Shown here: positions 52,112 through 61,040 of the stretch, piece by piece
Layout: the number at the start of each line of letters is the position of its first letter
How positions within the stretch are numbered: the stretch's first letter is position 1
Assembly (NCBI GenBank): GCA_019115745.1
Contig: DXDA01000068.1
Span: 62,001-126,000 of the forward strand
DNA from: Candidatus Alistipes intestinigallinarum
GTDB lineage: Bacteria; Bacteroidota; Bacteroidia; Bacteroidales; Rikenellaceae
Direction: 5' to 3'
Length of the DNA: 64,000 nucleotides
Translations under genes and position numbers: made by a program
Notes under the pieces: model-generated
What the model was told of the DNA's origin: nothing
Database searches by the model: none
The model's input: the letters and a program-made list of their open reading frames with translations, nothing else

Positions 52112-52756
52112 ATGATTGAGATTACCAGCCCGCAACTGCCTTCGGACCCGACCTCACCGAGCAATCCTCTGCTGCTGCATGAAGCGGAGGAGGTCACGGA
52201 TGCCGTGTTTCGGGGTGCGGATTTCACGACGCTCTTCCGCGAGCATCTGTCGATCCAGTCGGGCCGCTTTACGGGTTGCCATTTTGCAGGCGCTTCGCTG
52301 CTCCGTTCGCAGTGGTCGGACGTGCTCTTCCGGAACTGCGACTTTTCGAATGCCGACCTGTCGGGATGCAGTTTTCATCGGGTGCAGTTCGTGGATTGCA
52401 AACTCTCGGGCACGAACCTCTCCGAGACGACGGGCCATCACCTGTTGCTCGAACGTTGCAAGGGGGAGTATCTTAACTTCTCCTTTTCGCGCTTTCGGAC
52501 AGCCCGTTTCTCCGACTCCCGCCTGCGGGGTTCGATCTTCAGCGACTGCCGTTTCGAGCGGAGTGAATTTACGGTTTGCGACCTTTCGCAAGCCGAATTT
52601 TTCGGAACACGCCTCTGCGGGCTCTCTTTTTCCAACTCTGAAATTCATGGAATTCGGGTCCGCGAAATTGGGTCCTTGGAGCTGAATGGACTGAAAATTA
52701 ATGCGTTGCAAGCTGCTGAACTGGTCCGTTTGCTGGGTGTGGAGATCGAGCGCTGA
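52112..52756 (+). CDS. Pentapeptide-repeat protein
   Basis: A 214-residue protein made mostly of A(D/N/S)Lxx-like pentapeptide repeats forming a right-handed quadrilateral beta-helix (about 35-195): FRGADF, FRNCDFSNADLSGCSF, FVDCKLSGTNLS, FSDSRLRGSIFSDCRFERSEF, VCDLSQAEFFGTRLCGLSF. No signal peptide or effector domain is visible. Some pentapeptide proteins protect DNA gyrase, but nothing here proves that role. ATG at 52112 is preferred over the ORF-track start. Confidence 0.9.
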   Translation: MIEITSPQLPSDPTSPSNPLLLHEAEEVTDAVFRGADFTTLFREHLSIQSGRFTGCHFAGASLLRSQWSDVLFRNCDFSNADLSGCSFHRVQFVDCKLSGTNLSETTGHHLLLERCKGEYLNFSFSRFRTARFSDSRLRGSIFSDCRFERSEFTVCDLSQAEFFGTRLCGLSFSNSEIHGIRVREIGSLELNGLKINALQAAELVRLLGVEIER

Positions 52757-52805
52757 GGCATTCTTCAAAAAATTTACATATTTAGTAAAAAATCTTAATA
52801 AAATA

Positions 52806-52837
52806 TTTGGAAGTTTGGTTTCGGACGCTTACCTTTG
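52806..52837 (+). promoter_or_regulatory. Promoter of the 25-codon mini-gene
   Basis: TTTG at 52806-52809, 20-nt spacer, TACCTTTG at 52830-52837: a full match to the Bacteroidetes promoter pattern. Followed by an AT-rich leader of about 45 nt. Confidence 0.75.
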
Positions 52838-52887
52838 CCGCGTCTTAAATGATAAAATATTTTAATATTTATTTAAAATTATTTACT

Positions 52888-52965
52888 ATGAAGGCAAAGA
52901 TTGGAGAGTGGGTACGCACCGCTCTGATTATGTTGGGAGAGAGCATTAAATACCGAGAGATGTAA
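52888..52965 (+). CDS. Putative small protein of 25 residues
   Basis: Too short for the ORF track. ATG at 52888 to TAA at 52963-52965 encodes MKAKIGEWVRTALIMLGESIKYREM. The predicted peptide is basic at the N-terminus with a central amphipathic or short hydrophobic segment (WVRTALIMLG). It sits between a complete promoter (52806-52837), an AT-rich leader (TTTAATATTTATTTAAAATT) and a strong hairpin (53006-53045), so a discrete transcript is well supported; translation is inferred. It could be a membrane-acting small protein, a leader peptide or the decoy frame of a small RNA. I do not recognise a family. Confidence 0.55.
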   Translation: MKAKIGEWVRTALIMLGESIKYREM

Positions 52966-53005
52966 ATCTCCCATAAACAAGAATTTAAAACCGAAACTTC
53001 AATAA

Positions 53006-53045
53006 ACGGAGAGAGCCCGGCTCGTAAGAGTCGGGCTCTCTCCGT
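53006..53045. terminator. Bidirectional terminator between the mini-gene and the C1 peptidase gene
   Basis: ACGGAGAGAGCCCG at 53006-53019 pairs perfectly with 53032-53045; three further pairs (CTC/GAG) close the loop. The minus strand continues TTTATTGAAG, plausible for the peptidase gene. The plus strand has only a weak T tail. Confidence 0.8.
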
Positions 53046-53069
53046 ATGATCGTATCGGGGGCATCGGAT

Positions 53070-54266
53070 CTATTTCCAACCGAGTTTTTTGCGGATCTCT
53101 TTGGGAACAGCGTTCTTGTTGACCATGATGGACATGGTTTTGTACTCGACGAACGGACGGGAGAAGTACCAGAATCCGTCGTAGGGCGGGAGTACGTCCC
53201 AGGAGTTCTGAACCTTGAAATAGCGGTTTCCGGCCTGATCGGTGGCGGTTCCGACAATGACCATACCGTGATCGTCCGTGGTTTCGTAGTTGTCGAAGGC
53301 CTCCTGTCGCATCTGCTGGTCGATTTTGCGCTCTTTTCCGGGTTTGTCGAACTTGTAGAGGGCAGCCTCTTTTTCGCGTTCGGTGAGTTTTCCCCATTTT
53401 TCAGCCTCGGTTCCGCTCATTCCTTCGAGGTCGGCCTCGGGGATGATTCCGATGGCCTTCGTGCGGCTGAATCCCTTCTCGCTGACATCCGTACCCCAGG
53501 CTACGGTGTATCCGTTTTCCAGGGCGTAGTCGATGGTCTGCATCAGTTCATCCAGCGGCACGTTCCAAACCGTGGCCCACATCCAGTTGTCGGGGACCTC
53601 GATGATGAATTGCGAGTAGAAGGGGTGGTGCGTGAAGGAGGAGAGGTCAACATAGTCGTCCATCCGGATCGGGAGGGATTCGGCGAACGACTGGGGGGTG
53701 TACTCCTTGCCTTCGTAGGTGAAGGTCTCGGGGCAGGGGCCGAAATATTCATCGAGGATGGCGTTGAATCCGCGTTTCCAGGCGGTCGAGAGCGTTTTCG
53801 AGCCTCCGGAAGCCTGGATCACGGCATCGAGATAGGCCTTCAGCACGGCCGAGAGCTCATGGAAGTCGGGTTTTTCCGTTCCGTAGTTGAGCCCGGGATA
53901 GACGTCGAAGGGGACAATTCCATGCTGTTTGATCCCTTCTGTGACGTCGTGCGAGGCGCCGCCTTCGGCGAAGTTGAGCTCTCCGTGGAGGCGGACATAC
54001 TTCACGGCCTTGTCCATGAACGAATGGCGAACGATCCACATCTCGGAGAGGTGGATTTCGGGGCCTCCGGCGCGGAGGATCTCGCTTTCGAGCATCGTCA
54101 TCGTGGAGTAGCACCAGCAGGTTCCGCTGCGGTTCTGGTTTTTGACCGGCGTCGTGCGGATGATCTTCCCGTCGGTGAAGCGGTATCCCTCGATCGAGTC
54201 GGGGTTCTGGGCGACGGCTCCGAGAGCCATCCAGAGCGCCAGGGCGGATAGGAGCAGATTTTTCAT
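53070..54266 (-). CDS. Secreted C1-family cysteine peptidase (bleomycin hydrolase/aminopeptidase C-like)
   Basis: A 398-residue papain-fold peptidase with a Sec signal (MKNLLLSALALWMALGAVAQ). Catalytic Cys50 in RSGTCWCYST, His in DDHGMVIVGTA and Asn in VQNSWD. The long insert between Cys and His and the overall order match C1B enzymes such as bleomycin hydrolase, but these are usually cytoplasmic; the signal peptide implies periplasmic peptide trimming here. The opening K(I)IRTTPVKNQNRSGTC gives the Gln oxyanion equivalent. Confidence 0.91.
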   Translation of the reverse strand: MKNLLLSALALWMALGAVAQNPDSIEGYRFTDGKIIRTTPVKNQNRSGTCWCYSTMTMLESEILRAGGPEIHLSEMWIVRHSFMDKAVKYVRLHGELNFAEGGASHDVTEGIKQHGIVPFDVYPGLNYGTEKPDFHELSAVLKAYLDAVIQASGGSKTLSTAWKRGFNAILDEYFGPCPETFTYEGKEYTPQSFAESLPIRMDDYVDLSSFTHHPFYSQFIIEVPDNWMWATVWNVPLDELMQTIDYALENGYTVAWGTDVSEKGFSRTKAIGIIPEADLEGMSGTEAEKWGKLTEREKEAALYKFDKPGKERKIDQQMRQEAFDNYETTDDHGMVIVGTATDQAGNRYFKVQNSWDVLPPYDGFWYFSRPFVEYKTMSIMVNKNAVPKEIRKKLGWK

Positions 54267-54289
54267 CGTATCATCAGGTTTTGGGTTAC

Positions 54290-56587
54290 TTACTTTTTCG
54301 ATCCGGCAACGATCTTCAGACAGGCTTCGAGCGTAAGGTCTTCGGGTTTCGTTCCTTTGGGAATCCGGTAATTCTTGCCCTTGTAGGCGATGTATGCGCC
54401 GTATCGACCGTTCTTGACGAGCATGTCGGGATCCTCGGGGAAACTTTTCAGCGGGGTGTTGGCCGCAGCGGCAGCCGCCTGGTGTTCGCGGACGATCTCC
54501 ACGGCGCGTTCGTGGGTCAGCGTGTAGGGGTCGTCGCCCTTGGCCAGCGAGGCGAACGACTTTCCGTAGCGGACATACGGACCGTACTTGCCGAGTCCTA
54601 CGACGAGCTTTTCGCCGTCGAGTTCGCCGACCTCGCGGGGCAGCGCGAAGAGCTCCAGGGCCTCCTCCAGCGTGATCGACTCGATGAGCTGGCCCTTCTT
54701 GAGCGAAGCGAAGCGGCTCTTCTCGCCCTCGGCCCCTTCGATCTCGACCATCGGTCCGTAGCGGCCGATGCGGGCCTTGACGACGTGTCCGGTCTTGGGG
54801 TCATTGCCGAGGATGCGGTTTTCGCGGGGCTTGGAACTCTGGGTCGAGATGGCGTTGTCGACCATCTTGTGAAACGGCCCGTAGAAATCTCCGATCATCT
54901 TCTCCCAGGTGATGTCGCCTTCGGCGATGCGGTCGAACTCCTTCTCGACGTTGGCCGTGAAGTTGTAGTCGATGATCGGCGCGAACTGCTCTTCGAGGTA
55001 GTCGTTGACCACCATGCCGATATCGGTCGGGGAGAGTCGGCTCTTCTCCTTCCCGTAGTTTTCCGAGAGGGTTTCGCGCGCGATCTTTTCGCCCTTGAGC
55101 GTCAATTGGGTATAGGCTCGTTTCTGTCCCTCCTTGTTCTGCTTGACGACATATCCGCGGTTGATGATCGTGGTGATGGTCGGCGCATAGGTTGAAGGGC
55201 GCCCGATTCCCAGCTCTTCGAGCCGTTTGACGAGCGAAGCCTCGTTGTAGCGGGCCGGCGCGGAGGTAAATCGCTCCGTGGCGGTAATCTTTTCGGCCTG
55301 GAGCCGGTCTCCGGTCTTGAGCTTCGGCAGGCGGGCCTCTCCGCTCTCGGCGGCCTGGTCGTCATCCGTGGACTCGGAGTAGAGGCGCAGGAATCCGTCG
55401 AAACGGACAACTTCACCCTGAGCGACGAACTGTTGGTCGGATCCCGACATGTCGATGGTGATCGTGGTTCGGTCGAGCTCGGCGCAGACCATCTGCGAGG
55501 CGACGGTCCGTTTCCAGATCAGCTCGTAGAGCCGTTTCTCCTCGGCGGTTCCATCGATCTCCTGCCGTTCGATGTACGAGGGGCGGATGGCCTCGTGTGC
55601 CTCCTGTGCCCCTTTGGTTTTGGTCTTGTAATTGAACCAGCGGGAGTATTTCTCGCCGTACAGCTTGATAATCTCCTCCTTGCACTGGGCGAGTGCCTGC
55701 TGCGAGAGGTTCACGGAGTCGGTACGCATGTAGGTGATCAAACCCTGCTCGTAGAGGTGCTGGGCGACGGACATGGTACGCGATACGGACATGCCGAGTT
55801 TTCGTCCGGCCTCCTGCTGGAGCGTGGAGGTGGTGAACGGCGGGGCGGGATAGCGCTGTGCGGGCTTCTCCTCGGCCTTTGCGACGGTGAAGGTGGCGCC
55901 GATGCAGGAGTTGAGGAAGGCTTCGGCCTGCTCGACAGTTTCGAAGCGGGTCGGGAGTTCGGCCTTGAAGAGCGTTTTGTCGGGGTCGTCCGCGGCATGG
56001 AACTGAGCCACGACCCGGAAATAGGGCGTCGATCGGAATGCAATGATCTCGCGTTCGCGTTCGACGATCAGCCGCACGGCGACGGACTGAACGCGTCCTG
56101 CGGAGAGCGACGGCTTGACCTTCTTCCAGAGCACGGGCGAGAGTTCGAAACCGACCAGTCTGTCGAGGATTCGCCGGGCCTGCTGCGCGTTCACGAGGTC
56201 CATATTGACGGTTCTGGGTTTCTCGATGGCTTCGAGGATGGCGCGTTTGGTGATTTCGTGGAATACGATCCGTTTGGTCTGTTCGACGGGGAGCCCCAAC
56301 ACTTCGGTGAGGTGCCAAGCGATGGCTTCTCCTTCGCGGTCTTCATCGGATGCGAGCCATACGGTTTTCGATTTGGCGAGTTTGGCGAGTTCGTCGACGA
56401 CCTTTTTCTTGTCCGCGGGGATTTCGTAAACGGGTTTGAATCCCTGTTCGATATTGATTCCGAGGTCCTTTTTTGCCAGGTCGCGGATGTGTCCGAAGCT
56501 GGATTTCACGACGAAATCCTTTCCGAGAAACTTCTCGATGGTTTTGGCCTTTGCCGGGGACTCGACGATCACTAAATTGTCCTGCAT
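54290..56587 (-). CDS. topA: DNA topoisomerase I
   Basis: A 765-residue type IA topoisomerase that relaxes negative supercoils. N-terminal Toprim start VIVESPAKAKTIEKFLG, DEDREGEAIAWHL metal site, catalytic Tyr in TYMRTDSVNLS. Instead of several zinc fingers, the C-terminus carries repeated GRYGxYxxx blocks (ARIGRYGPMVEIEG, VGLGKYGPYVRYG, KNGRYGAYIAYKG), the form common in Bacteroidetes. Confidence 0.97.
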   Translation of the reverse strand: MQDNLVIVESPAKAKTIEKFLGKDFVVKSSFGHIRDLAKKDLGINIEQGFKPVYEIPADKKKVVDELAKLAKSKTVWLASDEDREGEAIAWHLTEVLGLPVEQTKRIVFHEITKRAILEAIEKPRTVNMDLVNAQQARRILDRLVGFELSPVLWKKVKPSLSAGRVQSVAVRLIVEREREIIAFRSTPYFRVVAQFHAADDPDKTLFKAELPTRFETVEQAEAFLNSCIGATFTVAKAEEKPAQRYPAPPFTTSTLQQEAGRKLGMSVSRTMSVAQHLYEQGLITYMRTDSVNLSQQALAQCKEEIIKLYGEKYSRWFNYKTKTKGAQEAHEAIRPSYIERQEIDGTAEEKRLYELIWKRTVASQMVCAELDRTTITIDMSGSDQQFVAQGEVVRFDGFLRLYSESTDDDQAAESGEARLPKLKTGDRLQAEKITATERFTSAPARYNEASLVKRLEELGIGRPSTYAPTITTIINRGYVVKQNKEGQKRAYTQLTLKGEKIARETLSENYGKEKSRLSPTDIGMVVNDYLEEQFAPIIDYNFTANVEKEFDRIAEGDITWEKMIGDFYGPFHKMVDNAISTQSSKPRENRILGNDPKTGHVVKARIGRYGPMVEIEGAEGEKSRFASLKKGQLIESITLEEALELFALPREVGELDGEKLVVGLGKYGPYVRYGKSFASLAKGDDPYTLTHERAVEIVREHQAAAAAANTPLKSFPEDPDMLVKNGRYGAYIAYKGKNYRIPKGTKPEDLTLEACLKIVAGSKK

Positions 56588-56614
56588 TTGTCTTTGATGT
56601 CTTGAAATGCGAAA

Positions 56615-56637
56615 ACCTAAGCATTACACTTAGGTTC
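56615..56637 (-). terminator. Terminator of the DUF4270 gene
   Basis: AACCTAAG at 56615-56622 pairs with CTTAGGTT at 56630-56637; 7-nt loop; on the minus strand followed by TTTTCGC. Lies between the DUF4270 stop and topA. Confidence 0.7.
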
Positions 56638-56660
56638 CGCCAAACGTTTTTTTCGAGGGT

Positions 56661-58382
56661 TTACTTGATGAGGTTGTATGCCAGGTCGAAACGGATCGGG
56701 CATTCGGGGGCAGCATCGTCGGTTGAAGCCCCCTGGAATACACCGAACGAGTTGGTGTAGAGGCTGTATGCTTCGGGCCCGATGTATACCTTCCGGTAAC
56801 TGATTCCGTCCCAGTCGATCGCCTTTTCCCAGGCGTCGTACCGTTCGTCGAAGGAGTCGGTGTCGGCCGGATCGGGATACTCCGCGCCTGCCGCCGTTTT
56901 GGCCTTGATGTAGTTGTTCCAGAGCTGCTGGAGGTATCCCGTGATGTTGATGACGTAGCATCCGCGGCTTCGGTTGACATATCCTCCGTATGCGAGCGTC
57001 GTGCTGTAGTTCTGCTCGTAGGTGTAGGCGTAGTCGGAAATCGGGGTCAGGCTCTTGTAATTGGTGTAAAGTCCCAACCGGCTGGGTGCGGCATCCATCT
57101 CCTTGATGAGCGACATGAGCGGGGATCCCGTCTCACCGTCGCCGGGGTTTGGGTCGAGGCTTCCCCAGTCGTAGCTGCTGCCGGTGAAGTAGACCGACAT
57201 GCGGGCCTGGCTGAAGGCGAGGGTTTGGAAATCCTTCCCGTCCTTGGCGTTTTCCTCGGCGATTTTCTCTTCGAGTGTTGCGAAGAACCCGGGGGTGAAT
57301 GTCATCTCGGTGATGGCGCCGCCGAGCCCCTCGACGCGGAACTGCGTAACGGGCTTTCGGGTATCCGCCTCGTTGCTGGCGGGCTCCTGAGCATCGGTCT
57401 TCTGATCGAACTTCAACTCCGGCACCTGAATCTGCGAGTAGTCGTGCTCGATGGAGTTCACCGATACATTTCCGTGCTCGACGTAGGAGTCGTAGAAGTA
57501 GAGGACCATTCCGATGGTATCCTTGATGAGCGAGGGGTCGCTTTCGACGCGGTTCCGGCCGAATATCGACAATCCGGAAGCGTCGAGCGACGTGGCGTAA
57601 ATCGTACCCGCATTGGTGCCCTCCTTGGTTACGGGGTATGCGGGATCGGGGGTGATGTAGAGTCCGGGGAACTCCTCGATGAAATACTCCAGGCTGTCGG
57701 CCGAATAGATCGAGTATTTGTCCTTGTAGGTGCCCTCCTGGAGCATCAGTCTTCTGATGTATTTTTTTCCGGACTCGGTGGGGGTCATGGTGACGGCGGT
57801 TGTCGTCGAGGGGTATTTTCCTTCGCCTCCGAGCGTAAAGCGGAAGAGGGGTTCTTCGTCGGTATTGACGGTCTGTTTGTCGGGCTGGAACCCGAGGTAG
57901 AAGGTCGTATCGCTGCTCTCCCGGTTGGTGATGTAGTCGTTGCTGAGGATCTCGTAGACGGCGAAGTGCTGCTCGGTGAGGGTATCGGCGCCGAAAGCGG
58001 TGATACTGAGCAGGAGCTGTGCGGAGTCGAAGATGGGCATGTATCCGAAGTAGTCTTCGGGCACGGCGTAATAGCTGACCATCTGCGAGAGGAATCCGGC
58101 TTTTCGTTCTCCGATGGAGTCGTTCACCTGCATTCCGAAATATCCATAGGATATGTTTGAGCTGACGATGGAGTCGGTCTGGAAGAGTCGGGTTTCGACG
58201 TATTTTTTGGGATTCAGGCCGTCGATCGTGATGAATCCGGCTCTCATTTGCTGGTTGTCGGGGATGAGGTTTCCACCGAGCGTGTCATCCACCGAGGTGC
58301 AACTGCCGAGCGCCAGGGCCCCGGCGAGGACCCCGCAAAGGTTCCGGACCGACAGCCGGCAGAAGTTATTGAATCGCTTCAT
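56661..58382 (-). CDS. DUF4270-family lipoprotein
   Basis: A 573-residue outer-membrane or surface lipoprotein (signal ending LALGSC, Cys28) of the DUF4270 family, found across Bacteroidetes beside a GT5-like gene. Recognised by the N-terminal DDTLGGNLIPDNQQ, the beta-rich body and repeated phrases such as SAQLLLSITAFGADT. Function unknown; the pairing with a starch-synthase-like protein hints at a glycan role (inference). The start at 58382 overlaps the upstream GT5-like gene by 17 nt. Confidence 0.85.
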   Translation of the reverse strand: MKRFNNFCRLSVRNLCGVLAGALALGSCTSVDDTLGGNLIPDNQQMRAGFITIDGLNPKKYVETRLFQTDSIVSSNISYGYFGMQVNDSIGERKAGFLSQMVSYYAVPEDYFGYMPIFDSAQLLLSITAFGADTLTEQHFAVYEILSNDYITNRESSDTTFYLGFQPDKQTVNTDEEPLFRFTLGGEGKYPSTTTAVTMTPTESGKKYIRRLMLQEGTYKDKYSIYSADSLEYFIEEFPGLYITPDPAYPVTKEGTNAGTIYATSLDASGLSIFGRNRVESDPSLIKDTIGMVLYFYDSYVEHGNVSVNSIEHDYSQIQVPELKFDQKTDAQEPASNEADTRKPVTQFRVEGLGGAITEMTFTPGFFATLEEKIAEENAKDGKDFQTLAFSQARMSVYFTGSSYDWGSLDPNPGDGETGSPLMSLIKEMDAAPSRLGLYTNYKSLTPISDYAYTYEQNYSTTLAYGGYVNRSRGCYVINITGYLQQLWNNYIKAKTAAGAEYPDPADTDSFDERYDAWEKAIDWDGISYRKVYIGPEAYSLYTNSFGVFQGASTDDAAPECPIRFDLAYNLIK

Positions 58383-59172
58383 AGAATCGGTTGTAATTAT
58401 CGAAAAAGTCGTCGGCCTCGGGGTTCTGGTATTCGAGGATGGGTTTTCCGGAGTTCCGGGCCCATTCGAGCACCTTCGGGTCGACATCCGGGGATGCGGC
58501 GACCACACCGTCGGCATAATCCATAACGAATCGACAGAGATTTTCGTATGAAGGGATGTCGAGCAGGCAAAGATTTTTATCATTGACGCCCTCTCCGGCG
58601 ATTTTTTCGCGGAATCCGGGGTCGAGCGATTCCGGGAACGCCTCGTTGTAGAGGGAAACGACGACCTTGACATCCCGGAAGATGGGGTCGTCGGCGAACA
58701 CGCGTTTGAGGTATACGGGGACCACCGCGGCGAACCACCCGTGGCAATGGACGATGGAGGGTGTCCACCGGAGTTTCTTGACGGTTTCGAGGACTCCTCG
58801 TGCGAAGAAGATGGCGCGTTCGTCGTTGTCGGGGAAGTAGGTGCCGTCGGGCTCCGTGAGCACGGCCTTTCTGGAGAAGTAGTCGTCGTTGTCGATGAAG
58901 TAGATCTGTACGCGGGCTGCGGGGATCGAAGCGACCTTGATGATGAGTTGGTGGTCGTTGTCGTCGATGATGAGGTTCATTCCGGAGAGTCGGATGACCT
59001 CGTGCAGTTGGTGTCTGCGTTCGTTGATGCAACCGTAGCGGGGCATGAAGGTTCGGATCTCATTTCCCCGTTCCTGCATAGCCTGTGTCAAGGCACGGCA
59101 CAGCCGGGACTCCTCCGTTTCGGGGAGATAGGGTGTAATTTCCTGACACACGTACAGAATCTTGTTCGCCAT
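58366..59172 (-). CDS. Glycogen/starch synthase N-terminal-domain protein (GT5-like, short)
   Basis: A 268-residue protein matching only the N-terminal Rossmann half of GT5 glycogen synthases: ILYVCQEITPYLPETEES at the start, RTFMPRYGCINERRH, and IVHCHGWFAAVVPVYLK. The C-terminal ADP-glucose-binding half (KTGGL/E-rich loop) is absent, so it is unlikely to be a full glycogen synthase. Start 59172 is chosen because a -7 box lies at 59194-59201. Its end overlaps the DUF4270 start by 17 nt. Confidence 0.85.
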   Translation of the reverse strand: MANKILYVCQEITPYLPETEESRLCRALTQAMQERGNEIRTFMPRYGCINERRHQLHEVIRLSGMNLIIDDNDHQLIIKVASIPAARVQIYFIDNDDYFSRKAVLTEPDGTYFPDNDERAIFFARGVLETVKKLRWTPSIVHCHGWFAAVVPVYLKRVFADDPIFRDVKVVVSLYNEAFPESLDPGFREKIAGEGVNDKNLCLLDIPSYENLCRFVMDYADGVVAASPDVDPKVLEWARNSGKPILEYQNPEADDFFDNYNRFYEAIQ

Positions 59173-59193
59173 TTTCCTGGGGGTTTCTCCGTG

Positions 59194-59201
59194 CAAAGAT
59201 A
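59194..59201 (-). promoter_or_regulatory. Putative -7 box of the GT5-like/DUF4270 operon
   Basis: Minus strand TATCTTTG, 22 nt upstream of the ATG at 59172 and just after the queA stop. No clear -33 element. Confidence 0.5.
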
Positions 59202-59211
59202 CGAAAAAAAA

Positions 59212-60261
59212 TTAAAGAATGAGCATAGCGTCGCCGTAAGTCCCGAAGCGGTATCCCTCCTCACGTGCGACCTTGTAGGCGTTCATGACGGTATCGTATC
59301 CGCCGAATGCGGCGACCATCATCAATTGGGTGGAGTATGGGAGGTGGAAGTTGGTGACCATTGCGTTTGCGACCGTAAAGTCGTAGGGTGCGAAGATGAA
59401 CTTGTTGGTCCACCCCTCCATGGGTTTGATCATGCCGTTTGTGGAGACGGCGGTTTCGAGGGTCCGCATGACGGTTGTACCGATCGCCACGACCTTGTGT
59501 CCCAGCTCTTTGGCGGAGTTTACGGCGGCGGCGGCCTCTTCGGTCACGAAGAACTGTTCGGAATCCATCTTGTGTTTGGAGAGGTCTTCGACGTCTACGG
59601 TCCGGAAGTTTCCGAGTCCGACGTGCAGGGTTACGAATGCGCGGTCGATGCCCTTGATCTCCATGCGCTTCATGAGGTGCTTCGAGAAGTGCATTCCGGC
59701 CGTCGGGGCGGCGACGGCGCCTTCATGAGCCGCGAAGATGGTCTGATATCGCTCGGCGTCTTCGGGTTCGACCTTTTCGCGGACCCACCTGGGCAGGGGA
59801 GTCTCACCGAGGGCGAAGAGCGCCTTTTTGAACTCCTCGTAGGATCCGTCGAAGAGGAACCGGAGGGTTCGTCCCCGGGAGGTGGTGTTGTCGATGACCT
59901 CGGCGACGAGCAGGTCGTCGTCTCCGAAGTAGAGTTTGTTTCCGATTCGGATCTTTCGGGCGGGGTCGACGAGCACGTCCCAGAGCCGGAGTTCGCGGTT
60001 GAGTTCGCGGAGGAGGAATATTTCGATTTCAGCGCCGGTTTTCTCCTTGTTTCCGTAGAGGCGAGCGGGGAATACCTTGGTGTCGTTGAATACGAAGAGG
60101 TCCTTTTCGTCGAAATATTCGATGATGTCCTTGAAAATGCGGTGTTCGATGGAACCTTTCGCGCGGTTGATGACCATCAGACGGGATTCGTCCCGATTTT
60201 CGGCCGGATATTTGGCCAGCATTTCGGGGGCAAAATCGTACCCGTATTGCGATAACTTCAT
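59212..60261 (-). CDS. queA: S-adenosylmethionine:tRNA ribosyltransferase-isomerase
   Basis: A 349-residue enzyme that forms epoxyqueuosine on tRNA by transferring the ribosyl part of SAM. N-terminal [44 protein letters not shown], and [11 protein letters not shown] are all present. Lies after truB in the leftward group; a short AT-rich inverted repeat (60286-60309) separates them. Confidence 0.96.
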   Translation of the reverse strand: MKLSQYGYDFAPEMLAKYPAENRDESRLMVINRAKGSIEHRIFKDIIEYFDEKDLFVFNDTKVFPARLYGNKEKTGAEIEIFLLRELNRELRLWDVLVDPARKIRIGNKLYFGDDDLLVAEVIDNTTSRGRTLRFLFDGSYEEFKKALFALGETPLPRWVREKVEPEDAERYQTIFAAHEGAVAAPTAGMHFSKHLMKRMEIKGIDRAFVTLHVGLGNFRTVDVEDLSKHKMDSEQFFVTEEAAAAVNSAKELGHKVVAIGTTVMRTLETAVSTNGMIKPMEGWTNKFIFAPYDFTVANAMVTNFHLPYSTQLMMVAAFGGYDTVMNAYKVAREEGYRFGTYGDAMLIL

Positions 60262-60285
60262 AGGTGCAACGCTTTTTTAACGTTC

Positions 60286-60309
60286 AGAAAATAAAACAGA
60301 TTATTTTCT
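60286..60309. repeat. AT-rich inverted repeat between queA and truB
   Basis: AGAAAATA at 60286-60293 pairs with TATTTTCT at 60302-60309. All A/T but one pair, so weak as a terminator; it may reflect the queA promoter region. Confidence 0.4.
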
Positions 60310-60323
60310 ATACGTAAAAAGAG

Positions 60324-61040
60324 TCATTTTGTTTCAAGATTTTGTAAATTTTCCAGGAAATTGTCGAGATTCCAGGCATTTTCGAGGGTAAAACCGCCAC
60401 TTCGGGTTCTCCGCAGGCCGGTCAGATGGGCTCCGCTGTGGAGTGCGATTCCGATTTCGTTTGCGAGCGAGCGGATGTAGGTACCCTTGCTGCAGCGCAC
60501 GCGGATCTTCAGCCGGGGGAGTTCGCATTCGAGGATCTCCATCTCGTAAATATGGATAAGGGCCTGCCTGACGGCAACCTCTTCTCCGGCGCGGGCGAGT
60601 TCGTAGGCGCGAGTGCCGTCGATCTTCTTGGCGGAGTAGACGGGCGGGGTCTGGAGCCGCTCTCCGGTCAGCTCCGCCAAGGCTTTTTCGACGGCTTCGC
60701 GGGTGATGTGCTCCCAGGGATAGGTCCGGTCGATTTCGTGTTCGAGGTCGTAGCTGGGGGTCGTGGCCCCGAGCATGACATCGGCAATATACTCCTTCTC
60801 CTCGGCCTGGAGGGCGTCGACCATCTTGGTGGCACGTCCGATGCAGACGAGCAGGATGCCCGTCGCCAGGGGGTCGAGCGTTCCGGCGTGCCCGACCTTG
60901 ATGCGGCGGTAACCGAGTTTTCGGAGCGAGAACTTGATTTTTCGCACGACATCGGTGGAGGTCCAGCGCAGGGGCTTGTCCAGGACGGCGATGTACCCCT
61001 CCTCGAAATTGATACCGCGGAGTTCCATCTCTTCGCTCAT
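60324..61040 (-). CDS. truB: tRNA pseudouridine(55) synthase
   Basis: A 238-residue enzyme making pseudouridine 55 in the T loop of tRNAs. DKPLRWTSTDVVRKI, catalytic GHAGTLDPLATG, PPVYSAKKIDGTRAYE and VRCSKGTYIRSLANEIG are intact. The ATG at 61040 overlaps the uppP stop (TGATG); the ORF-track extension to 61151 lies within uppP. No C-terminal PUA domain is evident. Confidence 0.96.
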   Translation of the reverse strand: MSEEMELRGINFEEGYIAVLDKPLRWTSTDVVRKIKFSLRKLGYRRIKVGHAGTLDPLATGILLVCIGRATKMVDALQAEEKEYIADVMLGATTPSYDLEHEIDRTYPWEHITREAVEKALAELTGERLQTPPVYSAKKIDGTRAYELARAGEEVAVRQALIHIYEMEILECELPRLKIRVRCSKGTYIRSLANEIGIALHSGAHLTGLRRTRSGGFTLENAWNLDNFLENLQNLETK

